Source: an uncultured Candidatus Saccharibacteria bacterium (lineage in GTDB: Bacteria; Patescibacteriota; Saccharimonadia; Saccharimonadales; Saccharimonadaceae). Taken from it: a stretch of DNA of 59,347 nt. Made by a program: the position numbers and the translations under genes. Each line of letters opens with the position of its first letter. Within the stretch, counting starts at the first letter, position 1. A model generated the notes under the pieces. That model searched no databases and had not been told where the DNA came from. It worked only from the letters and a program-made list of their open reading frames with translations. The stretch lies in contig CAKMNX010000001.1 of assembly GCA_927910745.1 (NCBI GenBank), forward strand, positions 1 through 59,347. Reading direction: 5' to 3'. This document shows, one piece after another, positions 16,215 to 23,752 of the stretch.

Positions 16215-16850
16215 ATGCAGCCATCGCAATTCGATCAGTCATCATCCTCAGATGCCGCCGACCCATCGCGCACCACTCGTGCTGAGACGCAGGCTACTGA
16301 TGAGCCCAACCCACCGCTCGAGATTCGCCGTGGGCCGAGTGAAGCCAATAGCAATTCATCGCAGGTTTCGCCCTTCCCCGACCCCACCGAGCCGCTCCTC
16401 ATCTGGCAAGAGCGTGAGGTAAATGACACCACTCGCCCCCGTGGCTGGTATGTGATTTTTGGCGTGGTTGTGGTGGTACTCTTCGCGATTTCAATCTTTT
16501 TGTTTAAGTCTTACACCTTCGCACTACTTATTCCTATTATGGCTGTGGCGTTGATCGTCTCGCTGCAGCGGCCAGCTGCCTTGGTAAACTACAGCGCCAG
16601 CCACGCCGAGGTGGTGGTAGGCCAGCGTACCTACTCGTACGACACCTTTCGCTCCTTTAGCGTTACTGCCAAGCCCACGCAAAACTGGATCACACTCATC
16701 CCACGCAAGCGCTTCGCCATGCCCATCGTCATGTATTTCCCCGAGGATGTAGGCGAGCAACTCGTTGATCTCATCGCCTCTCACCTACCAATGAGCGAGC
16801 GCAAACCCGACTTGCTTGAGCGGCTAATTATTTACCTGCGGCTACAGTAG
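16215..16850 (+). CDS. hypothetical membrane protein with two helices
   Basis: 211 residues, unrecognised. A disordered N-terminal ~75 residues rich in Ser, Pro and charged residues leads to two adjacent helices (WYVIFGVVVVVLFAISIFLF and FALLIPIMAVALIVSL), then a compact ~90-residue domain of mixed beta character (ALVNYSASHAEVVVGQRTYSYDTFRSF...). The layout (two helices followed by a small beta domain) resembles bacterial PH-like membrane proteins, but I cannot confirm this. Ends LLERLIIYLRLQ. Leaderless-type promoter. Confidence 0.65.
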   Translation: MQPSQFDQSSSSDAADPSRTTRAETQATDEPNPPLEIRRGPSEANSNSSQVSPFPDPTEPLLIWQEREVNDTTRPRGWYVIFGVVVVVLFAISIFLFKSYTFALLIPIMAVALIVSLQRPAALVNYSASHAEVVVGQRTYSYDTFRSFSVTAKPTQNWITLIPRKRFAMPIVMYFPEDVGEQLVDLIASHLPMSERKPDLLERLIIYLRLQ

Positions 16851-16871
16851 TAGTTTTGGCCGCGGCGTCTT

Positions 16872-16898
16872 GCCCTTGGCGCACCTCTGTGCTACAAT
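16872..16898 (+). promoter_or_regulatory. promoter of tRNA-Arg
   Basis: TTGCCC, 17-base spacer, TACAAT upstream of the tRNA; a ~65-base 5' leader would be removed by RNase P. Confidence 0.35.
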
Positions 16899-16966
16899 AA
16901 TAAGCGATCTGGTATCATCCAGTGCACCTTATAGTTTGGTCTGGGCAACATTTGTTTCCCAGGTAT

Positions 16967-17043
16967 GCACTCGTAGCTCAGCTGGATAGAGCGTTGGCTT
17001 GCGGAGCCAAAGGTCGTGCGTTCGAATCGCGCCGAGTGTACCA
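16967..17043 (+). tRNA. tRNA-Arg(GCG)
   Basis: Acceptor GCACTCG/CGAGTGT, D-arm AGCTCAGCTGGATAGAGC, anticodon stem TTGGC/GCCAA with loop TTGCGGA (anticodon GCG), T-arm GTGCG-TTCGAAT-CGCGC, encoded CCA. Most bacteria read CGN with an ACG anticodon edited to inosine; GCG is unusual. Confidence 0.92.
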
Positions 17044-17055
17044 TAGAGAATACTA

Positions 17056-17087
17056 ACTCAGTATGTTGTTGCATGCTGAGTTTTTTT
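17056..17087 (+). terminator. terminator after tRNA-Arg
   Basis: Stem ACTCAGTATG / CATGCTGAGT (one G-T pair) with T7. Confidence 0.85.
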
Positions 17088-17350
17088 ATTACACAAGAAT
17101 AGAATACATATTTGGCAAATACCTAGAGATACTAGACCCACGTCTCATTTTAATTCTTGCCCTTGCAGTATTACGGATCCACCATGCCTATGGCTCAAAT
17201 CTCAGCCATTCTCATATCGCTTCTCTCGCGTTTACTTCTTAGAATAACTAGACACACCTCCTCATAGGCATGATTTATAGCAGCCATGGGTATAAAATAT
17301 TGCCTACGATAGAGCGCGCCAGCAACTCGAAGTGCACTCTTTTTCACACC
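17088..17350. other. gene-free region between two terminators
   Basis: About 260 bases. A 30-codon minus-strand frame (17195-17287) exists but has no ribosome binding site. Nothing else is supported. Confidence 0.4.
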
Positions 17351-17380
17351 AAAAAGCCGAGCATTTCTGCTCGGCCTTTT
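17351..17380 (-). terminator. terminator of the beta-helix/LRR gene
   Basis: Stem GCCGAGCA / TGCTCGGC with four-base loop; on the minus strand it is followed by TTTTTGG. It has a T-run on both strands, so it may work both ways. Confidence 0.8.
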
Positions 17381-17415
17381 GTATACGCTACCAGACTTGG
17401 CTGATGGGGAGGAAC

Positions 17416-20283
17416 CTAGTCGATGCGGCGCTTTTCGAGTTTGAGTGTGCCAATGGCGGCGCTATCGGCAGCATTTAGCTTGACGCCAGTGAGGCGAAGC
17501 TTCTTGAGGCTGCCAAATGTCGCCAGTTGGCTGCCGTTGGCCAGTGTGGTCTTGCGGCTGTAGTCGTAGAGCGAGAGCGACTCTAGGCTACCCTTGCTGG
17601 CTGCGACATCGGCAATGTCCAGCACGAAGCCGTCTTTGCCCGAGAGAGCAACTCGCTTGAGCTGTGCAAGCTTAGCAAGCGGCTTGGTCGAGGCAATTGG
17701 GTTGCCCGAGACCATCACAAGCTTGAGGTTTGCCAGGCCAGCGATTGGGTCGAGCGACTCAATCTGGTTAGAATGAGCAGTCAACGAAGTCAGCTTGGTT
17801 AGCTTGGCAAGCGGCGCAAGGCTCTTCACCTTGTTGCCGTCGATTGCCAGCCAGTCGAGGTTCGTTGCTGCCTCGAGGCCGGTGAGGTCGGCAACCTTGC
17901 GGTCATCCGCTGCGTCACCTGGCAGAATGAGCGACAGGCCAGTCAGCTTTTGCATCTCGCCTGCTGTCACGTCTTGTGTCGCGCTGCGACGGGCGCCAAG
18001 GGTCTCAGACAGGCGCTTGTTGATTGCCGCCTTGAGGTGGACGTCTGGGACCGCTACAGTGCTGTTGTCGCTCTTGGTGTCGGCCTCAGCAGTTTGGGCT
18101 GCATGAGCAGTGTCAGCTTTACTGGCGCTGCCCATGCCCGGCGCTTTTGGGTTTGCTTGCCCATTGGTCGTTGCGCCGTTGGCATTATTTTGTTGTGGGG
18201 TGCTGCTACTCTTGCTGCTGATGTTTGGTTCGCCACCCGTCATGTTGGCATTGACCAGTGCACCACGGTTCACCTTGGTGCCGGCCTTCACGGTTGCACC
18301 ACTTGGGTCGATTGCCTTCGCCACATCGGCAGGCAGCTCCTTACCACTGTTGGCAGCTGGGCTTCCGGCCTTGATGGTGTAGTTACTCTTGTTGTAGTCG
18401 TTGTTGTTCGCAGCTTCGCTGGTGAAGAATGGGTTGGCGCTGCGTGAGCCAGTTTGGTCGAGCGAGTTGCGCTCGAGGCCATCGATCGCCTTGCTGACCC
18501 GGCCATCCTTAGCAATGTCGGATGTCTTGTTAAAGAGGACGTCAATTGGTGCATCGGTCTGCGCCAAGTCCCAGGTAAAGACCGTCTTGTCGACATTAGT
18601 GTCGTTGCGGTAGTAGACGTTGTAGTCGAGGCCAGCAAACATCTCGTTTGTACCAACCTTTGGCCCGCCAATGTTGGCACCACCCTTGGTGCGGACACCG
18701 TATGCCCAGTACGGGCTATCGCCATCCTTGGCAGTTGCGGCACGTGACGAGATGATATTGTTGTACATCTCTGTGCCCGTTGTGTCCCAGCTCAGGCCCT
18801 TAGCTTGCGACCAGCTCTCTGGTGCAGTACAGGTGCTGCCTTGGTAGGCGTTACAACCCTTGCTGCGGGTGTCCTCGCGGACGCGGATTGGGTAGGCGGT
18901 GCGTGAGATAGAGTTGTTGTAGATCTTCGTCTTGCTACTACCCGACACCAAGATACCAGAGCCCGAACCCTCAATGATGTTCGAGGCGATGATACCAGTG
19001 TGTGACACCTCATAGAAGATCGCCATCTGCACATTGGTAAAGTAGTTGTTGACGATGTTGGTGTTGATACATCCTTCGTCACACCAGAAGCCTGGCAGCT
19101 GGTGGCGCTTGGCCACAGCGATGTCGGAGTTGGTCGAGCCAGACTTCGAGTAGTCCACCACATTGTTGCGGAAGGTGAAGTTCTCGGCGTGAGTCACCTT
19201 CACATCGGCCATGCCACACCACGACGTACAGTAGCTACCATTGGTCTCAAAGCCGGCGGCGTTGTTGTTACTAAAGGTGTTGTTCTCAAATACGGCATTC
19301 TCGATGCGGTTTGCGCCAGCACCATTACCCCCGTTGTCGAGGAACTGGCTGTTCTTCACTACACTACCCGATGCTTTATCGAGGAACAACCCCGAGTTCG
19401 AGTTCTGCGCCACGATCACATCTTGCACCAGCGAGTTCTTGCCGTTGATGGAGATGGCGATTGGCCCAGCCTTGTCATCCAGCTGTGGATCTTTAAAGCC
19501 CCAGGTTTGGTTTGGTGCATATTGCGAAATGTTAATACCCTGTAGCTTGAAGTTCTCGCCTGTTGTGGTAAAGGCGCGGGTGCGCTGCGAGATCTCCGTT
19601 GTCCCAGCCGTAGGATCTGAGCCTAGGTAGTAACTGACGGTGTCTTGCCGGCCTGGGTTGAAGTGCCCACCACTACGCGTCGTCTGCGTGGCATCCTCTA
19701 CGTAGAACTTGCCTGGGCCAACTTCAGCCTTGCTCCCGACCTGCGTCAGTGGCTTATCGTTAATAAAGACCTGCTCTGGGTAGGCAGCCATACCTTCGAC
19801 TTCTGGCTTGATGTTGGTCGTACAGACGTGGCAGAAGTTCTGGAAGTTGCCAGTGGCCTTCCACATATTGCCTTCGCGCGACCAGTTGGTCACAACGTCG
19901 CTACCCTTCAGCCACACCTCAGCGTTGGGTGCTGCCTGCATGGTGACATTCTTCTTCGTCACAAAGAAGTGTGGCTCGCGATAGATACCACTCTTTGCCA
20001 CCACTGTTCCGCCGTCGCCGATCTTCGTGACGGCGCGGCCAAAGCTCTTGTACGGTGCTGACTCGCTTCCGTTACCCTTGTTGTCATCCCCGTTGGGCGA
20101 CACCCAGGCTACGTTGGCATTCGGCACAGCGTAATTTGCCTTGATATAATTATAGTTTTTATTCAGACCGGCTGCGTTCACCGAATTGAGGCCATAAAAA
20201 AGCCCGCCTATAGCGAGCCCACTCACAGCCACAACCGATGCGATGCGCATGACGATCCCACGTTTTTGACGTCTAATCTTCAC
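17416..20283 (-). CDS. secreted right-handed beta-helix and leucine-rich-repeat protein
   Basis: 955 residues, the largest surface protein here. Signal peptide at 1-37 (MRIASVVAVSGLAIGGLFYG...NAA). Residues ~60-680 have the repeating N-x-I/F...NN-x-F/I pattern of a parallel beta-helix (IENAVFENNTFSNNNAAGF, NTNIVNNYF, TKIYNNSIS), beginning with WVSPNGDDNKGNGSESAPYKSF, which is common in pectate-lyase-like proteins. Paired cysteines (FCHVC, YCTSWC, WCDEGC) suggest disulfides. A Ser/Asn/Gln/Pro linker (~690-760) leads to an LRR domain (LTGLEAATNLDWLAIDGN, KLTKLTSLTAHSNQI, ANLKLVMVSGNPI) to the end, as in internalins. No sortase motif or C-terminal anchor is visible. GTG 20283 is the start, with GGAGG eight bases upstream. 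Candidate adhesin or polysaccharide-binding protein; catalytic residues cannot be named. Confidence 0.8.
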   Translation of the reverse strand: MKIRRQKRGIVMRIASVVAVSGLAIGGLFYGLNSVNAAGLNKNYNYIKANYAVPNANVAWVSPNGDDNKGNGSESAPYKSFGRAVTKIGDGGTVVAKSGIYREPHFFVTKKNVTMQAAPNAEVWLKGSDVVTNWSREGNMWKATGNFQNFCHVCTTNIKPEVEGMAAYPEQVFINDKPLTQVGSKAEVGPGKFYVEDATQTTRSGGHFNPGRQDTVSYYLGSDPTAGTTEISQRTRAFTTTGENFKLQGINISQYAPNQTWGFKDPQLDDKAGPIAISINGKNSLVQDVIVAQNSNSGLFLDKASGSVVKNSQFLDNGGNGAGANRIENAVFENNTFSNNNAAGFETNGSYCTSWCGMADVKVTHAENFTFRNNVVDYSKSGSTNSDIAVAKRHQLPGFWCDEGCINTNIVNNYFTNVQMAIFYEVSHTGIIASNIIEGSGSGILVSGSSKTKIYNNSISRTAYPIRVREDTRSKGCNAYQGSTCTAPESWSQAKGLSWDTTGTEMYNNIISSRAATAKDGDSPYWAYGVRTKGGANIGGPKVGTNEMFAGLDYNVYYRNDTNVDKTVFTWDLAQTDAPIDVLFNKTSDIAKDGRVSKAIDGLERNSLDQTGSRSANPFFTSEAANNNDYNKSNYTIKAGSPAANSGKELPADVAKAIDPSGATVKAGTKVNRGALVNANMTGGEPNISSKSSSTPQQNNANGATTNGQANPKAPGMGSASKADTAHAAQTAEADTKSDNSTVAVPDVHLKAAINKRLSETLGARRSATQDVTAGEMQKLTGLSLILPGDAADDRKVADLTGLEAATNLDWLAIDGNKVKSLAPLAKLTKLTSLTAHSNQIESLDPIAGLANLKLVMVSGNPIASTKPLAKLAQLKRVALSGKDGFVLDIADVAASKGSLESLSLYDYSRKTTLANGSQLATFGSLKKLRLTGVKLNAADSAAIGTLKLEKRRID

Positions 20284-20736
20284 TGCTCTTTCCTCCCCTT
20301 GTCGGTTGGCGTTAGATTTACGTTACAAAGACTATTCTATCATAATGGCCGCGCTGGTCAATTAACCATAACCCATATAAATACGCGATCATACGATCTA
20401 CGCCGCACCCAACGCCCATACTTCGCCCCTCTTGCCAGTCTCGCATGTATATCGTACATTTATAGATCATACCCCAGATAGCGCTCTTGACATTTATGAT
20501 ACTTCGCACGTATTGATAGCATTGTATATTTTGCTATGTTCTACACAAATAAAAATATCATTGTAATATCTACAATGATTCGTTTATCTCTCGTTGTGCT
20601 GCGTTTTATGTTAAAACTATAGATTGCTAAGCAACCTCAGCATTCATCTCATTTAGCTTCTCATTATTGAGTTATACATACCACTCGGTTGTTTTCGTCA
20701 CACACACCAAGCCGATAGCCATAACCCAAACAATCC
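20284..20736. other. gene-free region upstream of the beta-helix gene
   Basis: About 450 bases. It holds a plus-strand promoter-like pair (TTGACA at 20487-20492, 18 bases, TATTGA) with no gene behind it, and a 9-bp inverted repeat ATCATTGTA / TACAATGAT (20557-20565 / 20571-20579). A small regulatory RNA ending near 20585 is possible but not supported further. Confidence 0.35.
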
Positions 20737-20829
20737 TGGCGGAGGAGGGGAGATTCGAACTCCCGCTACAGGTCTCCCCGTACTAACGATTTAGCAAACC
20801 GTCCCCTTCAGCCACTTGGGTACTCCTCC
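20737..20829 (-). tRNA. tRNA-Ser(GCT)
   Basis: Acceptor GGAGGAG/CTCCTCC, long variable arm, anticodon stem ACGGT/ATCGT with loop TTGCTAA (anticodon GCT), T-loop TTCGAAT, encoded CCA. On the minus strand TACAAT lies ~40 bases upstream. Confidence 0.93.
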
Positions 20830-21145
20830 AGCGTGTCGGATTGTGCACCAACGTGCACTGGCTATTGTAGCATAGGTCAGGCGATTGCGCTAGACATTTG
20901 TGAGATACAATTTTATCCCTACTTCGCCGCAGTGTCGTGAGCCATATATTTCCTGCACTCCCCTTCCCTTTATCAAGCAATATAAATAAGTAGACTGCCA
21001 AGCGCGTCCCACTACCATACCAATTCCTCACGTTGGGCTTCAAGATATCGTCATAATAGCAAGTTTTCAAGACGTCACTGGCAAAAGAGATGAAGGAAGC
21101 GAGTCACCGCAGTACCACAAGCTGAGAAATTTCACCGCTTTCCTC
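20830..21145. other. gene-free region between tRNA-Ser(GCT) and pilin 7
   Basis: About 315 bases; a -10-like TACAAT for the tRNA lies at its left end. No coding sequence or structured element is supported. Confidence 0.35.
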
Positions 21146-21175
21146 TCGACAAAAAAAAACGCCATATCGTATAAT
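21146..21175 (+). promoter_or_regulatory. promoter of pilin-like gene 7
   Basis: TCGACA (21146-21151), 18-base spacer with an A9 run, TATAAT (21170-21175). Confidence 0.55.
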
Positions 21176-21202
21176 TACAAGATAAAAGGAGCTAAGTTTA
21201 TT

Positions 21203-21631
21203 ATGCTAAAAAAATGTCTACTATCTATCAGTGCTCTTGCCCTCATCGGGGGTGGGATAATTGCTGCTGCACCGCCCAGCGCTGCAATCGGCGGCGTGTC
21301 AGATGGTGCCAGCCGCTCACGGGGCAAAGACCAGCCAGCCGACCTCTTTGGTGACGCCGGTATCTTCACACGGGTGAGCAACATCATGCTGTTCCTCGTT
21401 GGTGCTATCGCGGTCATTATGATCATCTTCGGTGGTATTCGCTATGTTGTCTCTGGTGGTAATTCATCGCAGGTGCAGGGCGCCAAGAATACGATTATGT
21501 ACGCCCTCGTTGGTGTTGTGGTGGCGCTGCTCGCCTATGCGGCGGTGAACTTTGTCATCAACACCATCATCCCTGGTGGCAACATCAACACCACGACCAA
21601 CAGCAGCAACACCGGCGCTTCGACTACCTAG
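21203..21631 (+). CDS. pilin-like two-helix protein 7, separate from the array
   Basis: 142 residues. Signal peptide (LLSISALALIGGGIIAAAPPSAA), short head, helices VSNIMLFLVGAIAVIMIIFGG and IMYALVGVVVALLAYAAVNFVI, turn YVVSGGNSSQVQGAKNTI and a long Asn/Thr/Ser tail (GGNINTTTNSSN...). Closest to members 5 and 6 of the array 8 kb away, with the same GC-rich codon use. It has its own promoter, AAAAGGAG eleven bases before ATG, and its own terminator, so it can be expressed independently; it may be the major subunit, with the array encoding minor or alternative ones. Confidence 0.8.
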   Translation: MLKKCLLSISALALIGGGIIAAAPPSAAIGGVSDGASRSRGKDQPADLFGDAGIFTRVSNIMLFLVGAIAVIMIIFGGIRYVVSGGNSSQVQGAKNTIMYALVGVVVALLAYAAVNFVINTIIPGGNINTTTNSSNTGASTT

Positions 21632-21667
21632 CCGGTGCCGCTTGGCTCTCTTCTCACACAAACACAT

Positions 21668-21694
21668 GCGCACATCATCGCGATGTGCGCTTTT
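21668..21694 (+). terminator. terminator of pilin-like gene 7
   Basis: Stem GCGCACATC / GATGTGCGC followed by TTTTCGTT. Confidence 0.8.
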
Positions 21695-21770
21695 CGTTGT
21701 TCTTGATCGAGTTTGCAAAAAACAGAAAGAGAGTAAGCACAGCGTACGAAAGTAATCACATGTTTTTCGT

Positions 21771-21806
21771 AATAAAAAATCTACAAGCATCATCAGCCTG
21801 TAGATT
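21771..21806 (-). terminator. terminator of tRNA-Ser(CGA)
   Basis: On the minus strand AATCTACA ... TGTAGATT then TTTTTATT. Confidence 0.7.
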
Positions 21807-21822
21807 ACCAGTATCAGAAATA

Positions 21823-21910
21823 TGGCGGAGAGAGAGGGATTCGAACCCTCGAAGCCTTGCGGCTTACCGCTTTTCGAGAGCGGCCAGTTCAACCACTCCT
21901 GCACCTCTCC
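21823..21910 (-). tRNA. tRNA-Ser(CGA)
   Basis: Acceptor GGAGAGG/CTCTCTCC region, long variable arm, anticodon stem CCGCT/AGCGG with loop CTCGAAA (anticodon CGA), T-loop TTCGAAT, encoded CCA. Confidence 0.93.
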
Positions 21911-22009
21911 ACGTGGTCTGCTCTCATTATAACAGATGTGATGCCGAACGAAAATATCGCGTAGCGGATATCCTTGAGCTCTTGCCCCACCTTCGCGTAT
22001 ACTAAAGCT

Positions 22010-22435
22010 ATGCAGGATTCTATTTTTACTAAGATTATCAAAGGTGAAATACCAAGCCATACGGTGTATGAAGACGAGCACACGATAGCCTTCCTCGATA
22101 TCAACCCACTGAGTGATGGTCACGTGCTGGTCGTGCCGAAGCAGCAGATTGACTCGCTGTGGGCGCTCCCCACTGAGGTGTATCAGCACCTCTGGGCGGT
22201 AGCACAGCAGATTGCCCACGCAATGGAGGTAGCACTCCAGCCTGAGCGGGTCGGCGTTGTGGTAGAGGGCTTTGATGTGCCACACGCTCATATTCATCTC
22301 GTGCCGCTGTATGACCGCGAGGTGCTGCAGCTCCATCATGGCTATCCAACCGACACCAGCGATACTCACCTATCTACCACCGCCCAGCGTCTTGCTACAG
22401 CAGTATCTAACAGTAGTGAAGACACCAGCGCATGA
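22010..22435 (+). CDS. HIT family hydrolase (Hint/HinT-like)
   Basis: 141 residues; cleaves nucleoside phosphoramidates and related compounds. The N-terminal SIFTKIIKGEIPSHTVYEDEHTIAFLDINP is characteristic and the catalytic triad is HAHIHLVPL (H-x-H-x-H, residues ~91-95). A slightly extended C-terminal tail of ~35 residues is rich in Ser and Thr. TATACT (21998-22003) ends six bases before ATG 22010 with no Shine-Dalgarno, so the mRNA is probably leaderless. Overlaps rlmH by four bases. Confidence 0.92.
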   Translation: MQDSIFTKIIKGEIPSHTVYEDEHTIAFLDINPLSDGHVLVVPKQQIDSLWALPTEVYQHLWAVAQQIAHAMEVALQPERVGVVVEGFDVPHAHIHLVPLYDREVLQLHHGYPTDTSDTHLSTTAQRLATAVSNSSEDTSA

Positions 22436-22887
22436 TCACCATCATCGCTGTTGGCAAGCGGCACGAGCCCTGGCTAGTCGATGGCATAGCACGCTACGAG
22501 CAGCGTATGACCCGTGCTTGGCAGTTGCAGTGGAAGCTCCTTCCAGCCAGCCAGCATAGCGGCGATGCGGCACGCCGTGAGGAGTCGCAGCAGATTCTTC
22601 GAGTGCTTTCGCCCCAAGCATATGTTGTACTACTAGACGAGCGCGGCACAATGCTCGACTCGCCTACTCTCTCACGCAGCCTGCATCAGCCAATGGCGCA
22701 GGGCAAATCACTCGTACTTATCATTGGTGGAGCATACGGTGTGACAGAGGCAGTGATGGAGCGCGCTAACCTGGTGTGGTCGCTGTCTCGCCTGGTGTTT
22801 CCACACCAGCTGGTGCGGCTCATCTTGGCCGAGCAGCTCTACCGGGCGCAGCAGATTGCCGCTGGTCATCCGTATCACCATCAATAA
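22432..22887 (+). CDS. rlmH: 23S rRNA (pseudouridine1915-N3)-methyltransferase
   Basis: 151 residues, the usual RlmH length. It methylates pseudouridine 1915 in helix 69 of 23S rRNA using SAM. Seen: MITIIAVGKRHEPWL at the start, YVVLLDERG, the SPOUT-type knot SLVLIIGGAYGV, and the conserved end RLILAEQLYRAQQIAAGHPYHH. Starts within the ATGA at the end of the HIT gene, so the two are translationally coupled. Its TAA is immediately followed by the stop of the convergent gene. Confidence 0.95.
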   Translation: MITIIAVGKRHEPWLVDGIARYEQRMTRAWQLQWKLLPASQHSGDAARREESQQILRVLSPQAYVVLLDERGTMLDSPTLSRSLHQPMAQGKSLVLIIGGAYGVTEAVMERANLVWSLSRLVFPHQLVRLILAEQLYRAQQIAAGHPYHHQ

Positions 22888-23289
22888 CTAACCAACAATC
22901 GGCAAAAACTGATTATCAAAGGCATGGCGCGTCCCCCGCTGCTTATGTGCCAGATATCTATATTCATCATCGCGCGGTGGCACACTCGGCGTGTGGTGTT
23001 GCCCGTGATGCGCTGCCTTATGCCCAAGCGACGTATGATGCGGATGGACGTGTGGGTCGGTTGTTAGCTTATCGGGCTCTGCCGAGCCTTGTAATCCCCG
23101 GCTTCGCAGCACGGCAGGCTCGAGCGTGAGAAGCGCAGTGGTTATCTTATCAAATTGCCCATCGTGCAAGAACACCCCCAGTGCAGTCGCCAGGCTAAAG
23201 ACCGCCACAGCCGCCTGCGCGAGGATGGCTTTGTATGAGGTAGTGTGATGTTTGTGTTTCATTGTGTGTTTTGGATGTGTGATTTTCAT
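22888..23289 (-). CDS. hypothetical His-rich single-helix membrane protein
   Basis: 133 residues, not recognised. The first ~17 residues and the C-terminal half are rich in His (KHKHHTTS; DPHVHPHHTSLGHKAAHHGQHHTP), with one membrane helix between (ILAQAAVAVFSLATALGVFL, ~residues 22-41). The His clusters could bind Zn, Ni or Co at the membrane, but no metal transporter is adjacent. TTGACA (minus, 23341-23336), 17 bases and TACCAT drive it; ATG 23289 is the first start after this promoter, and ATG 23262 is an alternative. Ends with no spacing from rlmH. Confidence 0.55.
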   Translation of the reverse strand: MKITHPKHTMKHKHHTTSYKAILAQAAVAVFSLATALGVFLHDGQFDKITTALLTLEPAVLRSRGLQGSAEPDKLTTDPHVHPHHTSLGHKAAHHGQHHTPSVPPRDDEYRYLAHKQRGTRHAFDNQFLPIVG

Positions 23290-23312
23290 TAGTTCTATTT
23301 TTGTTCATATTC

Positions 23313-23341
23313 ATGGTAGCAGGATATTTCTTTTCTGTCAA
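23313..23341 (-). promoter_or_regulatory. promoter of the His-rich protein gene
   Basis: TTGACA-N17-TACCAT on the minus strand. Confidence 0.6.
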
Positions 23342-23410
23342 GTATGTTTTGTGTAGATATAGGAATACCCTTCTTTTCTTCATTAACTCTCTCCCCTATT
23401 ATCTCGCCTG

Positions 23411-23487
23411 ATGAGATATGAAAGCTGTTTGTCGCAGCATATGTATGCTTATATAAATCTATGCGACGAACACTCTAGTATATCTCG
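23411..23487. other. nested inverted repeat in a gene-free region
   Basis: Outer arms GAGATAT (23411-23417) and ATATCTC (23481-23487), inner arms GTTTGTCGCA and TGCGACGAAC with one T-G pair. The surrounding 23342-23683 shows no gene; a second weak repeat AGAATGC/GCATTCT lies at ~23638-23665. Could be a structured RNA or a protein-binding site. Confidence 0.4.
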
Positions 23488-23683
23488 TTCGCCACAAGAC
23501 CTCAGCAAAAACGGGTACGAATAGCTGTGTGATGGGGTGAGATTTTTCAGCTTCAGGTTAATATAGCTCGTCATCACAATAACCCCTTTGTTTGTGCTCG
23601 CGCTTCCCTTTTGCCACTAAGTGCCCTTTTGTCATTGAGAATGCAAGAGGTTAAATAAGCATTCTTCATTATCTCTACTTATC

Positions 23684-23717
23684 AAAAAGGCTACCGTCTC
23701 GCATCGACGGTAGCCTT
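23684..23717 (-). terminator. terminator of valS
   Basis: 12-bp perfect stem AAGGCTACCGTC / GACGGTAGCCTT followed on the minus strand by TTTTTGAT. Confidence 0.88.
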
Positions 23718-23752
23718 CTCTATTAGCACAAGGTATTAAATTTACAGTACTG

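Noticed and set aside
17195..17287. 30-codon minus-strand frame beginning MAAINHAYEEV.
   Set aside because: No Shine-Dalgarno; only a weak TATACC near the ATG. Without conservation data it cannot be separated from chance.
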